Shown here: positions 5,669-11,854 of the stretch, piece after piece
How positions within the stretch are numbered: the first letter of the stretch is position 1
Layout of the letters: each line of letters begins with the position of its first letter
NCBI GenBank assembly: GCA_003158495.1
Contig: PMJT01000171.1
Coordinates: 11,613 to 23,466, forward strand
Direction: 5' to 3'
Length of the DNA: 11,854 bases
Source of the DNA: Chloroflexota bacterium
GTDB lineage: Bacteria > Chloroflexota > Limnocylindria > Limnocylindrales > CSP1-4
The notes under the pieces: generated by a model
Databases searched by the model: none
What the model was told of the DNA's origin: nothing
What the model saw: the letters and a program-made list of their open reading frames with translations, nothing else
Position numbers and translations under genes: made by a program

Positions 5669-6850
5669 ATGAGCGATCTCAAGCGCCTCGTCGCGGTCGG
5701 CCGACCCGCCACCGACGCGGAATGGGCGGCCATCTCTACGCGGCGGGCGGCCCGACCTTTCCTCTTCGTCGTGACCAGCACGGGCATCATCTGCACGCCG
5801 GGATGCCCGGCCAGGACACCCGGTCGAGACCGGATTCGAGTCGTCGGCGGCCTCGAAGCCGGCTATGCGGTCGGCGCTCGAGCGTGCCTGCGCTGCCGGC
5901 CCGACCGACTCTTCGGTTCGACTTCGAATTCGACGGCCGACCGATCCGGCCCGGCCGACGCGGAACCCGCGTCCGACCCGGTCCAGGCCGCCGTCGCTCG
6001 ACTTACCGCTGCCTTGGACGATGGTGACGAGATGCCGACCGAACGCGAACTCGCCGGCCAGCTCGAAATGCCCGAGAGGAAGCTCCGCGAACTCTTCCGG
6101 CATTCGCTCGGGGTCACACCGCGGGCATGGCTCTCGGCCCGACGCGCGGAGATGCTCCGATCTCGGTTGGCGGACGGACAGGGAGTGACGTCGGCGCTGT
6201 ACGACTCCGGCTACGGGTCGTCGAGCGCAGCGTACGAGGCCGCAAACGGAGTGCTTGGCATGGCGCCCGGCCGTTATCGGACCGGTGCCGCCGGCGAATC
6301 GATCCGGTGGACCGTGGCCACGATCCCCGAGGGAGTGGCATTGGTCGCTGCAACGGCACGCGGCCTGTGCAGCGTCCGGTTAGGCCACGAGACGGAGACG
6401 CTCGCGTCGGACCTGCGGGCCGAGTTCCCGCACGCCGCCCTGGCCCGCGACGATGCCGCGCTCTCCGACGTTGCCTCTATCGTGTCGGATCTGGCCAGCG
6501 GCCGGCGGCGCCCGGAGGCGGACACTTTACCGCTCGACGTCCACGCAACCGCGTTCCGGCGACGCGTCTGGGAGGCGCTGCGTCGCATCCCGTTCGGCGA
6601 GACCCGCTCGTACGGCGAGATCGCAGCCGAGGTCGGGGCGCCGGGCGCTGCGCGCGCCGTGGGCACGGCCTGTGCTCAAAACCCGATCCCGGTCGTCGTG
6701 CCGTGCCACCGGGTCGTGGGTTCGGACGGGTCGCTGCACGGTTACGCGTACGGGCTCGCCCGAAAGCGCCAGTTACTGGACGCCGAGGCGTCGGGCGTGG
6801 CGGCGGATTCGGCGGCGTCGGCGCGGGCGGCGATTGGCGCCGACCTCTAG
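5669..6850 (+). CDS. ada: Ada: methylphosphotriester/O6-methylguanine-DNA methyltransferase and transcriptional regulator
   Basis: Protein of 393 residues with the complete Ada plan. The N-terminal zinc domain carries four cysteines, Cys42 and Cys46 (CTPGC) and Cys73 and Cys76 (ACLRC). The first corresponds to the residue that takes methyl from DNA phosphotriesters. An AraC-type helix-turn-helix region follows at about 105-210, with LFRHSLGVTPRAWLSARR and YEAANGVLGMAPGRYR. The C-terminal suicide methyltransferase domain has the acceptor Cys346 in PCHRVVGSDGSLHGYAYG. The protein repairs alkylated DNA and, once methylated, is expected to activate its own gene. ATG 5669 gives the standard N-terminus (TDAEWAAI) and follows a -10-like TATTCT by 6 nt. 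No Shine-Dalgarno is present. The CTPGC motif departs from the usual CRPSC. The last 20 residues are an Ala/Ser-rich tail. Its stop shares CTAG with the convergent phosphotransferase gene. Confidence 0.95.
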   Translation: MSDLKRLVAVGRPATDAEWAAISTRRAARPFLFVVTSTGIICTPGCPARTPGRDRIRVVGGLEAGYAVGARACLRCRPDRLFGSTSNSTADRSGPADAEPASDPVQAAVARLTAALDDGDEMPTERELAGQLEMPERKLRELFRHSLGVTPRAWLSARRAEMLRSRLADGQGVTSALYDSGYGSSSAAYEAANGVLGMAPGRYRTGAAGESIRWTVATIPEGVALVAATARGLCSVRLGHETETLASDLRAEFPHAALARDDAALSDVASIVSDLASGRRRPEADTLPLDVHATAFRRRVWEALRRIPFGETRSYGEIAAEVGAPGAARAVGTACAQNPIPVVVPCHRVVGSDGSLHGYAYGLARKRQLLDAEASGVAADSAASARAAIGADL

Positions 6851-7788
6851 AAAGCGGCGGCCGCCCGAGCCACGAACTCGTCCAGCCGGTCGAGTTCAGG
6901 CTTCGGCTCCGGGCTGAGCTCCGGCAGGAAGTCGACCGTCGAGCGCAGATCCCAATGGGGGTCGTGGGCGTATTCGGGAGCGACCGCGCGGTAGGCCGCG
7001 AGGAACCCGTCCGCGGCCTCGATCCCGAACGCCATGACCAAGTTCGCCCGCATGTGCGCGACGTCGACGGCAGGCGGCCCGATCGAGGCGGTCGTCCAGT
7101 CGACGACGGCGGTGAGCCGGCCGTCCGCCCACAACGTATTGCCCGGGTGATAGTCGCGATGGATGAAGGTCGGCCGCGTGGCCGGGGGCGGCGTTGCGGC
7201 AATGTCGATCGCGCGGGCCCAGGCCGACGGCGTCCGAGCCCAGCCCGGAACGCTCAGGGCACCGGCTTCGTAGTACGGCCGGAATGGCGGGACAACGCGC
7301 GCTGCCAGGTCCGGGTCGATTGAATGGATCGCTGGCAGCGCCGCCGCCAGCTGGGCGAGGAAGCCGGTCATGTCGGTGGGCCGACCCGGGGCCTCGCCGG
7401 GCTCCCGCGTCAGCAGCAACGAAGGGACGTCGCACTCGGCGGCGCCGGTGTCCGAGGCCACGAGCCGTGGCGCCCGCACCGCCGACCCGGCCAGCAGCCC
7501 GTACGTCGCGGCCTCCTGCTCGGCTGAGAAGCCGGTGTCATCTTCCTGCGGGCACGCCCGGACCCAGCGTCGCAGCACGACATCAAAGATCCCGTCGCCG
7601 GTCTCGATCCGGATGGCGTGGTTGGCGTGCGAGATGCCACCGGCAAGTGGCTCAACCGCGAGAATTCGTCCGTTCGGGTCCACCGCGCGCAGCGCCCAAT
7701 GCACCGCCGCCGGCGGCGGTCCCTCCCGCACCATGGCGGAGTGGTCGTGATGGCCCGAGAAGACGGCGTCGATCATGCTGCTGAGCAT
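6847..7788 (-). CDS. Aminoglycoside-phosphotransferase-fold small-molecule kinase
   Basis: Protein of 313 residues from the chosen start, with the APH/choline-kinase fold. The catalytic loop is HRDYHPGNTLW (His210, Asp212, Asn217) and the metal-binding aspartate is Asp230 in VVDWTTASIGPP. The N-lobe has PLAGGISHANHAIRIE, and a hinge-like LLLTREPGE follows the region around residue 125. Such proteins phosphorylate antibiotics, choline, homoserine or other hydroxyl compounds. Nothing here identifies the substrate, so a resistance function should not be assumed. The start is uncertain: ATG 7788 has GGAG close upstream, while ATG 7776 and ATG 7734 are alternatives and a GTG at 7857 would overlap the arsR promoter. 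The gene is convergent with ada, the stops overlapping in CTAG, and divergent from arsR. Confidence 0.85.
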   Translation of the reverse strand: MLSSMIDAVFSGHHDHSAMVREGPPPAAVHWALRAVDPNGRILAVEPLAGGISHANHAIRIETGDGIFDVVLRRWVRACPQEDDTGFSAEQEAATYGLLAGSAVRAPRLVASDTGAAECDVPSLLLTREPGEAPGRPTDMTGFLAQLAAALPAIHSIDPDLAARVVPPFRPYYEAGALSVPGWARTPSAWARAIDIAATPPPATRPTFIHRDYHPGNTLWADGRLTAVVDWTTASIGPPAVDVAHMRANLVMAFGIEAADGFLAAYRAVAPEYAHDPHWDLRSTVDFLPELSPEPKPELDRLDEFVARAAAAF

Positions 7789-7850
7789 GCGCTCCGCGGC
7801 GCGCCCGTCAACCCCCGTCCCGGGCTGGCAGCGGCCGCGCGCTGTCCCTC

Positions 7851-7882
7851 TTGACACCCTTGCGATACTTTCATGAGTATCG
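7851..7882 (+). promoter_or_regulatory. arsR promoter with palindromic operator
   Basis: TTGACA at 7851-7856 is a consensus -35. An 18-bp spacer leads to GAGTAT (7875-7880) as a weak -10. The perfect inverted repeat CGATACT-ttcatg-AGTATCG occupies 7863-7882, covering the spacer and -10. This is where an autoregulating ArsR dimer would sit. The adjoining sequence to 7887 contains the motif repeated before the MFS gene. Confidence 0.65.
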
Positions 7883-7895
7883 AACTATTGGAGCG

Positions 7896-8216
7896 ATGTT
7901 GACTGCCGCCACAAGCACCCAGGACCTGGCCAGGATCTTCCGCGCCCTCGGCGACCCAAGTCGGCTTGCCATTTTCGAGCTGGTCCGGTCGTGCTGCCGC
8001 GAGGACCAGGGCCGCTCCGCCGCCGACCTCAAGAACAGCGTCTCGGAGATCGCGAGGGAGTTCGATCTCTCGCTGTCGACGGTCTCGCACCATCTCAAGG
8101 AGCTTCGGACCGCAGGCCTCATCCTGTGCGAGCGCCGCGGCCAGCACATCTTCTGCTCGGTAAACCCCGAGGTTCTCGGCGTGGTCGAGCAATTCGTACG
8201 GAGCACCGAGGATTGA
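7896..8216 (+). CDS. ArsR-family winged-helix transcriptional repressor
   Basis: Protein of 106 residues, the normal ArsR length. The opening LARIFRALGDPSRLAIFELV (11-30) is typical of the family. The recognition helix region is SEIAREFDLSLSTVSHHLKELRTAGLI (50-76), and the wing follows as CERRGQHIFCSV (78-89). Cysteines 33, 34, 78 and 87 and His65-His66 are present, but the classic ELCVCDL metal-binding motif is not. Whether it senses a metal, a thiol-reactive compound or an organic ligand is open. ATG 7896 is preferred, with GGAG just upstream and beyond the operator. A TTG in frame at 7851 coincides with the -35 and is rejected. An MFS exporter follows 94 bp downstream, and its promoter carries part of the arsR operator sequence, so the exporter is the likely target. 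Confidence 0.88.
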   Translation: MLTAATSTQDLARIFRALGDPSRLAIFELVRSCCREDQGRSAADLKNSVSEIAREFDLSLSTVSHHLKELRTAGLILCERRGQHIFCSVNPEVLGVVEQFVRSTED

Positions 8217-8270
8217 AAGCCGCCTCCGGCCCTGGTCGCGCCGACCGACCGGGTCACTCTGTCGCCAGTA

Positions 8271-8290
8271 AGTTCGATAGTTCGATAACT
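8271..8290 (+). promoter_or_regulatory. Putative ArsR operator/promoter before the MFS gene
   Basis: TTCGATA occurs twice in direct orientation, 8 bp apart (8273-8279 and 8281-8287). ATAGTTCGATA at 8277-8287 is also found on the minus strand of the arsR operator region, at 7877-7887. GATAAC (8284-8289) could be a -10, so bound repressor would block transcription of the exporter. Confidence 0.55.
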
Positions 8291-8310
8291 GCCCAACACC
8301 AGGACCGGGC

Positions 8311-9618
8311 ATGACCGCGAACCCCGAGACCGCCGCGGACAGGGGCAAGCCCCAGGCGGGCCTTCTCCGTGACCGCGATTTCACGGCGGTGCTCGTTGGA
8401 CAGGGCGTCTCCGCCATGGGCAGCGCCGTGACCATGGTCGCGATGCCGCTGCTTGTGCTGCTGCTCACCGGTTCCGGATTACTCATGGGAATCGTCGGCA
8501 TACTCGAGACCGCGCCGGATCTGCTGATCGGGCTGCCGGCGGGCGCCTTCGCGGATCGATGGGATCGGCGCAAGGTCATGATCCTGGCGGACGCAGGCCG
8601 GGCCGTGCTCACCGCCCTCATCCCAATGGCCGCGATCGCCGGGTTGCCGGCCGTGACCGTCATCCTGGTTGTCGTCGCGCCGATCAATGTCCTGCGCGTC
8701 CTCTTTAGCGCCGCTCAGAACGCCAGCATTCCGACCCTGGCCGGCCGGGACCGCCTCAGCGCCGGTGCGGCCTATTTCGAGGCCGTCTGGGCCTTCGGCT
8801 ACGTCGTGGGTCCGGCACTCGCCGGCCTGTTGATCGCCGTCGTCGGCCCCGGCCCGACAATTGCCCTCGACGCCTTCTCCTTCGCGTTCTCGGCGGCCAG
8901 CGTCCTGCTGGTGCGGCGCTCCCTGGCCCCACCGCCTCCGGCCGGCACCGCGCGCTCGATGGCAACCGATGTCAAGGACGGCCTCAGTTATGTCTGGAGT
9001 CATCTCCCGCTGCGTCTGACGATTGCCTACTACGCGGTTCTGTCCCTGTTCATGGCGCCGTTCGTGCCGGCGTTCACCTACTTCCTTGTTCGCGACCGAG
9101 GCATGGACGCCGGCGGGCTCGGCCTGATGATCTCCATCTTCTCGAGCGGCATGGTCGTCGGCGCCCTCGTTGCCACGCGCCTCAAGCCTGAGAACCTGGG
9201 ACTGCGGATGGTCGTTGCGGCGATCGTCACCGGAGCCGGGCTCGCCGTCGGGCGGTCGGTGCCATCGGCCGTCCTCCTGGGGCTCATGGGCCTGGTGATG
9301 GGCGCTGCATGGACCCTCGTTGAAGTCTCCTACGTAACGCTTCGGCTTTCGGCTTCTCCCGAGGCCTTGCTCGGCCGCATCTCGACCGTCGCGAAGACGG
9401 TAACGGTCGGGGTCCAGCCGGTTGGAATGCTGGCCGGCGGCCTTCTGATCGACCGCGTCGGCGGCGGAACCACGCTGGCGGCGATGGGCCTCCTGACGGT
9501 GGTCGTCTCGATCGGCTTCTGGGCGAGTGGATCGCTCAGGAACAGGCAATCGGAAGCAGTTTCGGCTGAACCGGCGGGCGCAGTCGCGGGATCCACGGCC
9601 GGAGAGGTCGCGTTGTGA
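8311..9618 (+). CDS. Major facilitator superfamily exporter (EntS/macrolide-efflux-like)
   Basis: Protein of 435 residues with about twelve hydrophobic segments, the first near residues 26-52 after a short polar N-terminus. The MFS motif A in the loop between helices 2 and 3 reads GAFADRWDRRKVM (78-90). A long central loop with LAPPPPAGTARSMATDVKDGL separates the two six-helix halves. The whole resembles the MFS_3/EntS group of exporters for siderophores, macrolides and other hydrophobic compounds. AGGA lies six bases before the ATG at 8311. The gene follows the ArsR repressor and is probably controlled by it. Its stop overlaps a possible upstream start of the next gene. Export is likely. The cargo cannot be read from the sequence. 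Confidence 0.9.
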   Translation: MTANPETAADRGKPQAGLLRDRDFTAVLVGQGVSAMGSAVTMVAMPLLVLLLTGSGLLMGIVGILETAPDLLIGLPAGAFADRWDRRKVMILADAGRAVLTALIPMAAIAGLPAVTVILVVVAPINVLRVLFSAAQNASIPTLAGRDRLSAGAAYFEAVWAFGYVVGPALAGLLIAVVGPGPTIALDAFSFAFSAASVLLVRRSLAPPPPAGTARSMATDVKDGLSYVWSHLPLRLTIAYYAVLSLFMAPFVPAFTYFLVRDRGMDAGGLGLMISIFSSGMVVGALVATRLKPENLGLRMVVAAIVTGAGLAVGRSVPSAVLLGLMGLVMGAAWTLVEVSYVTLRLSASPEALLGRISTVAKTVTVGVQPVGMLAGGLLIDRVGGGTTLAAMGLLTVVVSIGFWASGSLRNRQSEAVSAEPAGAVAGSTAGEVAL

Positions 9619-9636
9619 CCGAAACAATGTTTTCAC

Positions 9637-9645
9637 GAGGAGGAG
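9637..9645 (+). promoter_or_regulatory. Strong ribosome-binding site deciding the start of the next gene
   Basis: GAGGAGGAG lies five bases before GTG 9651. It is the strongest Shine-Dalgarno noticed in the window and favours GTG 9651 over GTG 9615 and ATG 9627, which lack one. Confidence 0.7.
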
Positions 9646-9650
9646 TTGCT

Positions 9651-9998
9651 GTGGGCACGATCGACGTTCAGACAAAGGAGCTGCGGGACCGGCTCGACAC
9701 GGTCGGCTGGGGGCTGCTCTTCCTGCTGTTCGGCGCGCTGGCGCTCCCGAACGGCCGGCTCGAGTACGCGGCCGCGGCGGCGATCGGCGCGGCGATGCTC
9801 GGCCTGAATGGACTTCGCATCGTCAAGACGGTCCCGGTGCGGTGGTCCTCGATCATCCTCGGAGCGGTCATGGTCGTGGCCGGCGGCGGCGCGCTGGCGG
9901 GCGTAAAGATAGATGTGTTCGTGCTGTTCTTCGTCCTGGCCGGAGGAGTGACGATCGCCGGTGCCGTAGTCCAGCCCGGGCGAGTGGCTGTGCACTGA
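9651..9998 (+). CDS. Small hypothetical membrane protein with four predicted helices
   Basis: Protein of 115 residues. A short charged N-terminus (TIDVQTKELRDRLDT) is followed by four hydrophobic stretches: VGWGLLFLLFGALALP, YAAAAAIGAAMLGLNGL, SSIILGAVMVVAGGGALAGV and VFVLFFVLAGGVTIAGAVV. I do not recognise a named family. The layout resembles small DUF-type membrane proteins that accompany transporters. The frame also has a GTG at 9615 in a GTGA overlap with the MFS stop and an ATG at 9627. GTG 9651 is chosen for its ribosome-binding site and because the helical core begins soon after. It lies 32 bp behind the exporter and is probably cotranscribed with it, so an accessory role in transport or envelope stress is possible but unsupported. 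Confidence 0.75.
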   Translation: MGTIDVQTKELRDRLDTVGWGLLFLLFGALALPNGRLEYAAAAAIGAAMLGLNGLRIVKTVPVRWSSIILGAVMVVAGGGALAGVKIDVFVLFFVLAGGVTIAGAVVQPGRVAVH

Positions 9999-10002
9999 CC
10001 CC

Positions 10003-10018
10003 GATCCGCGCGCGGATC
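10003..10018. terminator. Perfect 16-bp palindrome after the arsR-MFS-membrane gene cluster
   Basis: GATCCGCGCGCGGATC starts 5 bp past the stop at 9998. As RNA it can form a six-pair, all-strong stem around CGCG. There is no T-run after it, so it is at best a hairpin terminator without a U-tract. A protein-binding site is the alternative. Confidence 0.4.
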
Positions 10019-10092
10019 TGCCTGGTCGGAACAACCGCGCGGCTAGTCCCGCCTGACGCTCGTTCGGCGTTCCCCGTTCGGCGCTCGGCCCC

Positions 10093-10121
10093 TCGCCACG
10101 AACCTCGGTCCGCGCGATCAT
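10093..10121 (+). promoter_or_regulatory. Possible SOS-type leaderless promoter of dinB
   Basis: GAACCTCGGTCC at 10100-10111 matches GAAC-N4-GTTC at seven of eight fixed positions. GATCAT (10116-10121) is a -10 candidate 6 nt before the ATG, and TCGCCA (10093-10098) stands 17 bp upstream. Each element is imperfect, but the geometry copies the DUF6504 promoter. Confidence 0.4.
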
Positions 10122-10127
10122 TCGCCA

Positions 10128-11375
10128 ATGACCCGCGGCCGGCTCACCATCATTCACGTCGACCTCGACGCGTTCTTCGCGGCCGTCGAGCAGCGCGACC
10201 ACCCCGAACTGCGCGGGAAACCCGTGATCGTCGGCGGCGACCCGCGATCGCGCGGCGTGGTAAGCACGTGCAGCTACGAGGCGCGCAAGTTCGGCGTCCA
10301 TTCGGCCATGCCGCTGGCCACCGCGTTGCGGCTCTGCCCGCAGGGCATCTTCGTCCCGGTAGACGGCGCCAAGTACCAGCGCGTCAGCCGCGAGGTCATG
10401 GCGGTTCTGCGGCGCTTCACGCCCGCGGTCGAACAGGTTTCGATCGACGAGGCGTTCCTCGACGTCGCCGGTTCGGAGGCTTTGTTTGGGCCGGCGCCGG
10501 AGATTGCCCGCCGGATCAAGCGCGAAGTTGTCGAGGCGACGCAGCTGACCGTGTCGGTCGGTGTTGCGACCAACAAGCTCATAGCCAAGGTCGGTTCGGA
10601 CCTGCGCAAGCCCGACGGCCTGGTCGTCGTCGAGCCCGGCCAGGAGGCGGCGTTCCTAGCCCCGCTCGAGATCCGGCGGCTGTGGGGCATCGGGCCAAAG
10701 ACGGCGGAACGGCTGCACGTCCTCGGCGTCTCGACGATCGGCGAGCTGGCGGCGGTGCCCGTGGAGACTCTGACCCGAGCCCTCGGTGATCACGGCGGCA
10801 CGCTCCATGACCGAGCCCTGGGCATCGACGCAGATCCGGTCGTCGGGGGCGGCGAGGCGGCCAAGTCGGTCAGCCACGAGACGACCTTCGCGGTCGACGT
10901 GACGGACCCGGCCGAAATCGAACGCACGCTGCTGGCTCTGACGGAAGGCGTGTCCGCCCGGCTGCGCTCGGCCGGCATCCGCGCCGGAACGGTAGCGGTC
11001 AAGATCCGCGACTCGCAGTTCCGGACGATCACGCGGCAGAAGACACTGCCCGAGCCGAGCGACCTCACGGACACTATCTGGCGGGCGGCCCTGGAGCTGG
11101 CCCGGCCCGAGGTCCGCGGCAAGAAGATCCGGCTCCTCGGAGTGGCCGCCACTCAACTCGGGGCGCCGGAGCAGATCAGCATGTTCGAGGTGGTGGACGC
11201 GAGGCAGCGGCGCGTCGTCGACGCCACGGACGCGGTCCGCAAGCGCTTCGGCGACCACGCCGTCACGCGCGCCAGCCTGCTCCACAAGGGATTGCCCGCT
11301 CCCTTCGAGCGCGACCCCGCTTCCGCCGTCGAGGGCCGCGTCGGCGTCCCGAAGCTCGAGGACGAGATCGAGTAG
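10128..11375 (+). CDS. dinB: DNA polymerase IV (Y-family translesion polymerase)
   Basis: Protein of 415 residues that copies past damaged bases at low fidelity. Catalytic acids are Asp12 (VDLDAFF) and Asp107-Glu108 (SIDEAF), and the likely steric gate is Phe17. SYEARKFGV (49-57) and VSVGVATNKLIAKVGSDLRKP (142-162) are classic finger and palm motifs. A helix-hairpin-helix follows at LWGIGPKTAERL (185-196), then the little-finger domain to about 345. QISMF (349-353) is a beta-clamp-binding motif. After it comes a conserved RFGDHAVTRASLL segment and a tail, making the protein longer than the 351-residue E. coli enzyme. The ATG has no Shine-Dalgarno. A degenerate SOS box stands upstream, so damage induction is plausible. 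Identification is secure. Confidence 0.96.
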   Translation: MTRGRLTIIHVDLDAFFAAVEQRDHPELRGKPVIVGGDPRSRGVVSTCSYEARKFGVHSAMPLATALRLCPQGIFVPVDGAKYQRVSREVMAVLRRFTPAVEQVSIDEAFLDVAGSEALFGPAPEIARRIKREVVEATQLTVSVGVATNKLIAKVGSDLRKPDGLVVVEPGQEAAFLAPLEIRRLWGIGPKTAERLHVLGVSTIGELAAVPVETLTRALGDHGGTLHDRALGIDADPVVGGGEAAKSVSHETTFAVDVTDPAEIERTLLALTEGVSARLRSAGIRAGTVAVKIRDSQFRTITRQKTLPEPSDLTDTIWRAALELARPEVRGKKIRLLGVAATQLGAPEQISMFEVVDARQRRVVDATDAVRKRFGDHAVTRASLLHKGLPAPFERDPASAVEGRVGVPKLEDEIE

Positions 11376-11425
11376 GCCGCGGCCATGGCACGCCCCGGAG
11401 TTACCGATTCGGCAAACTCGCAGCG

Positions 11426-11447
11426 GGCCGAACGGTCTGAGTCGGCC
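11426..11447. terminator. Weak hairpin between dinB and the oxidoreductase gene
   Basis: GGCCGA (11426-11431) and TCGGCC (11442-11447) pair around a 10-nt loop. No T-run follows, so terminator function is a low-confidence suggestion. Confidence 0.2.
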
Positions 11448-11472
11448 GCGCCCCATCGCACCCGCCACCCGC

Positions 11473-11478
11473 TACGCT
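11473..11478 (+). promoter_or_regulatory. -10 element of the oxidoreductase gene, leaderless type
   Basis: TACGCT is followed by tcgggc and then the ATG at 11485, the same 6-nt gap as before fchA and ada. No -35 match is seen. Confidence 0.45.
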
Positions 11479-11484
11479 TCGGGC

Positions 11485-11854
11485 ATGAAGTACGCGATCG
11501 ACATCCCCAACTTCGGAGATTTCGCTGATCCGCGGCTGACGGCGCAGATCGCGCGCGACGCGGAAGCCGCCGGGTGGGACGCTGTCTGGGTCTGGGACCA
11601 CATCCAGCGCGATCTCGGGGTTCCGTACGCGGACCCGTGGATCCTGCTGACCGTCATCGCCATGTCCACCGAGCGGATCCGGCTCGGCCCGATGGTCACG
11701 CCGCTGCCGCGTCGCCGGCCCTGGCTCGTTGCTCGCGAGGCCGTCACGCTCGACATCCTCTCGGGCGGGCGTTTCACGCTCGGCCTCGGCAACGGCAGCC
11801 CCGTCCGAGAGTTCACCTCTTTCGGCGAGTCGGGCGACCTGAAGGTTCGCGCGG
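11485..11854 (+). CDS. LLM-class (luciferase-like) flavin/F420-dependent oxidoreductase, 3' end cut
   Basis: The first 123 codons of a gene that leaves the window. The N-terminus MKYAIDIPNFGDFADPRL and the following AAGWDAVWVWDHI form the first beta-alpha unit of the luciferase-like TIM barrel. TERIRLGPMVTPLPRRRPWLVAREAVTLDILSGGR, at about residues 69-103, and FTLGLGNGSP are characteristic of the family, which binds FMN or coenzyme F420 and runs to about 280-350 residues. The ATG at 11485 is chosen because it gives the family's exact N-terminus and follows a -10-like TACGCT. It has no Shine-Dalgarno. The substrate and the choice between FMN and F420 cannot be settled from the visible part. 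Confidence 0.9.
   Translation, partial: MKYAIDIPNFGDFADPRLTAQIARDAEAAGWDAVWVWDHIQRDLGVPYADPWILLTVIAMSTERIRLGPMVTPLPRRRPWLVAREAVTLDILSGGRFTLGLGNGSPVREFTSFGESGDLKVRA

Noticed and set aside
5543..6103. N-terminal extension of the EamA gene to 6103
   Set aside because: The extra 187 codons run antisense through ada, and the EamA domain begins right after ATG 5542.
6847..7788. Aminoglycoside resistance gene
   Set aside because: Only the general phosphotransferase fold is visible. Such proteins have many substrates, and no antibiotic-specific residues or mobile context are seen.
8479..9675. Minus-strand open frame of 398 codons opposite the MFS gene
   Set aside because: Highly charged, repetitive Asp/Arg/Gly/His translation without motifs. 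The plus strand encodes a normal twelve-helix transporter.
9527..10789. Plus-strand open frame of 420 codons spanning the membrane protein and dinB start
   Set aside because: It is in another frame of two real genes and is mainly Arg/Gly/Pro.
11375..11384. Palindrome GGCCGCGGCC at the dinB stop as a terminator
   Set aside because: A 10-bp G+C palindrome is expected often in such DNA. It has no loop or T-run.

Overview
The window is a G+C-rich bacterial chromosome segment (roughly two thirds G+C by eye) carrying ordinary housekeeping and accessory genes. I see no tRNA, rRNA, insertion sequence, prophage or CRISPR array. Three genes lack a ribosome-binding site and have a -10-like hexamer exactly 6 nt before the ATG, which suggests leaderless transcription. 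SOS boxes of the GAAC-N4-GTTC type are present. These traits, plus an FchA-FolD-Fhs operon, fit Chloroflexota (possibly Limnocylindria-like) or a deep actinobacterial relative. The assignment is an inference.

Layout. (1) 1-3132, minus strand: a tight operon fchA-folD-fhs, with 4-nt and 1-nt overlaps, for tetrahydrofolate one-carbon interconversion (formyl-THF, methenyl-THF, methylene-THF). The last gene runs off the left edge. The FolD has isoleucine where the cyclohydrolase lysine should be, and a separate cyclohydrolase-family gene sits directly upstream, so the two activities may be split. (2) 3391-3984, plus strand: an O-methyltransferase transcribed divergently from the operon. (3) 4085-4354, minus strand: a small DUF6504-like protein behind a promoter with two perfect tandem SOS boxes. 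(4) 4580-5542, minus strand: an EamA-type exporter, divergent from a full-length three-part Ada methyltransferase/regulator (5669-6850). (5) 6847-7788, minus strand: an APH-fold phosphotransferase, convergent with ada. The two stop codons share one CTAG. (6) 7896-9998, plus strand: an ArsR-family repressor, an MFS exporter and a small four-helix membrane protein. A sequence motif is shared between the arsR and exporter promoters. (7) 10128-11375: DNA polymerase IV (dinB) with a probable degenerate SOS box. (8) 11485 to the right edge: the start of a luciferase-like flavin/F420 oxidoreductase.

The unifying theme from 4 kb to 11 kb is DNA-damage tolerance: the SOS-controlled DUF6504 gene, Ada and Pol IV. 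The left third is folate one-carbon metabolism. No gene-free stretch exceeds 300 bases. The longest are 3133-3390 and 4355-4579. Both hold promoter elements, and nothing else coding is visible in them.
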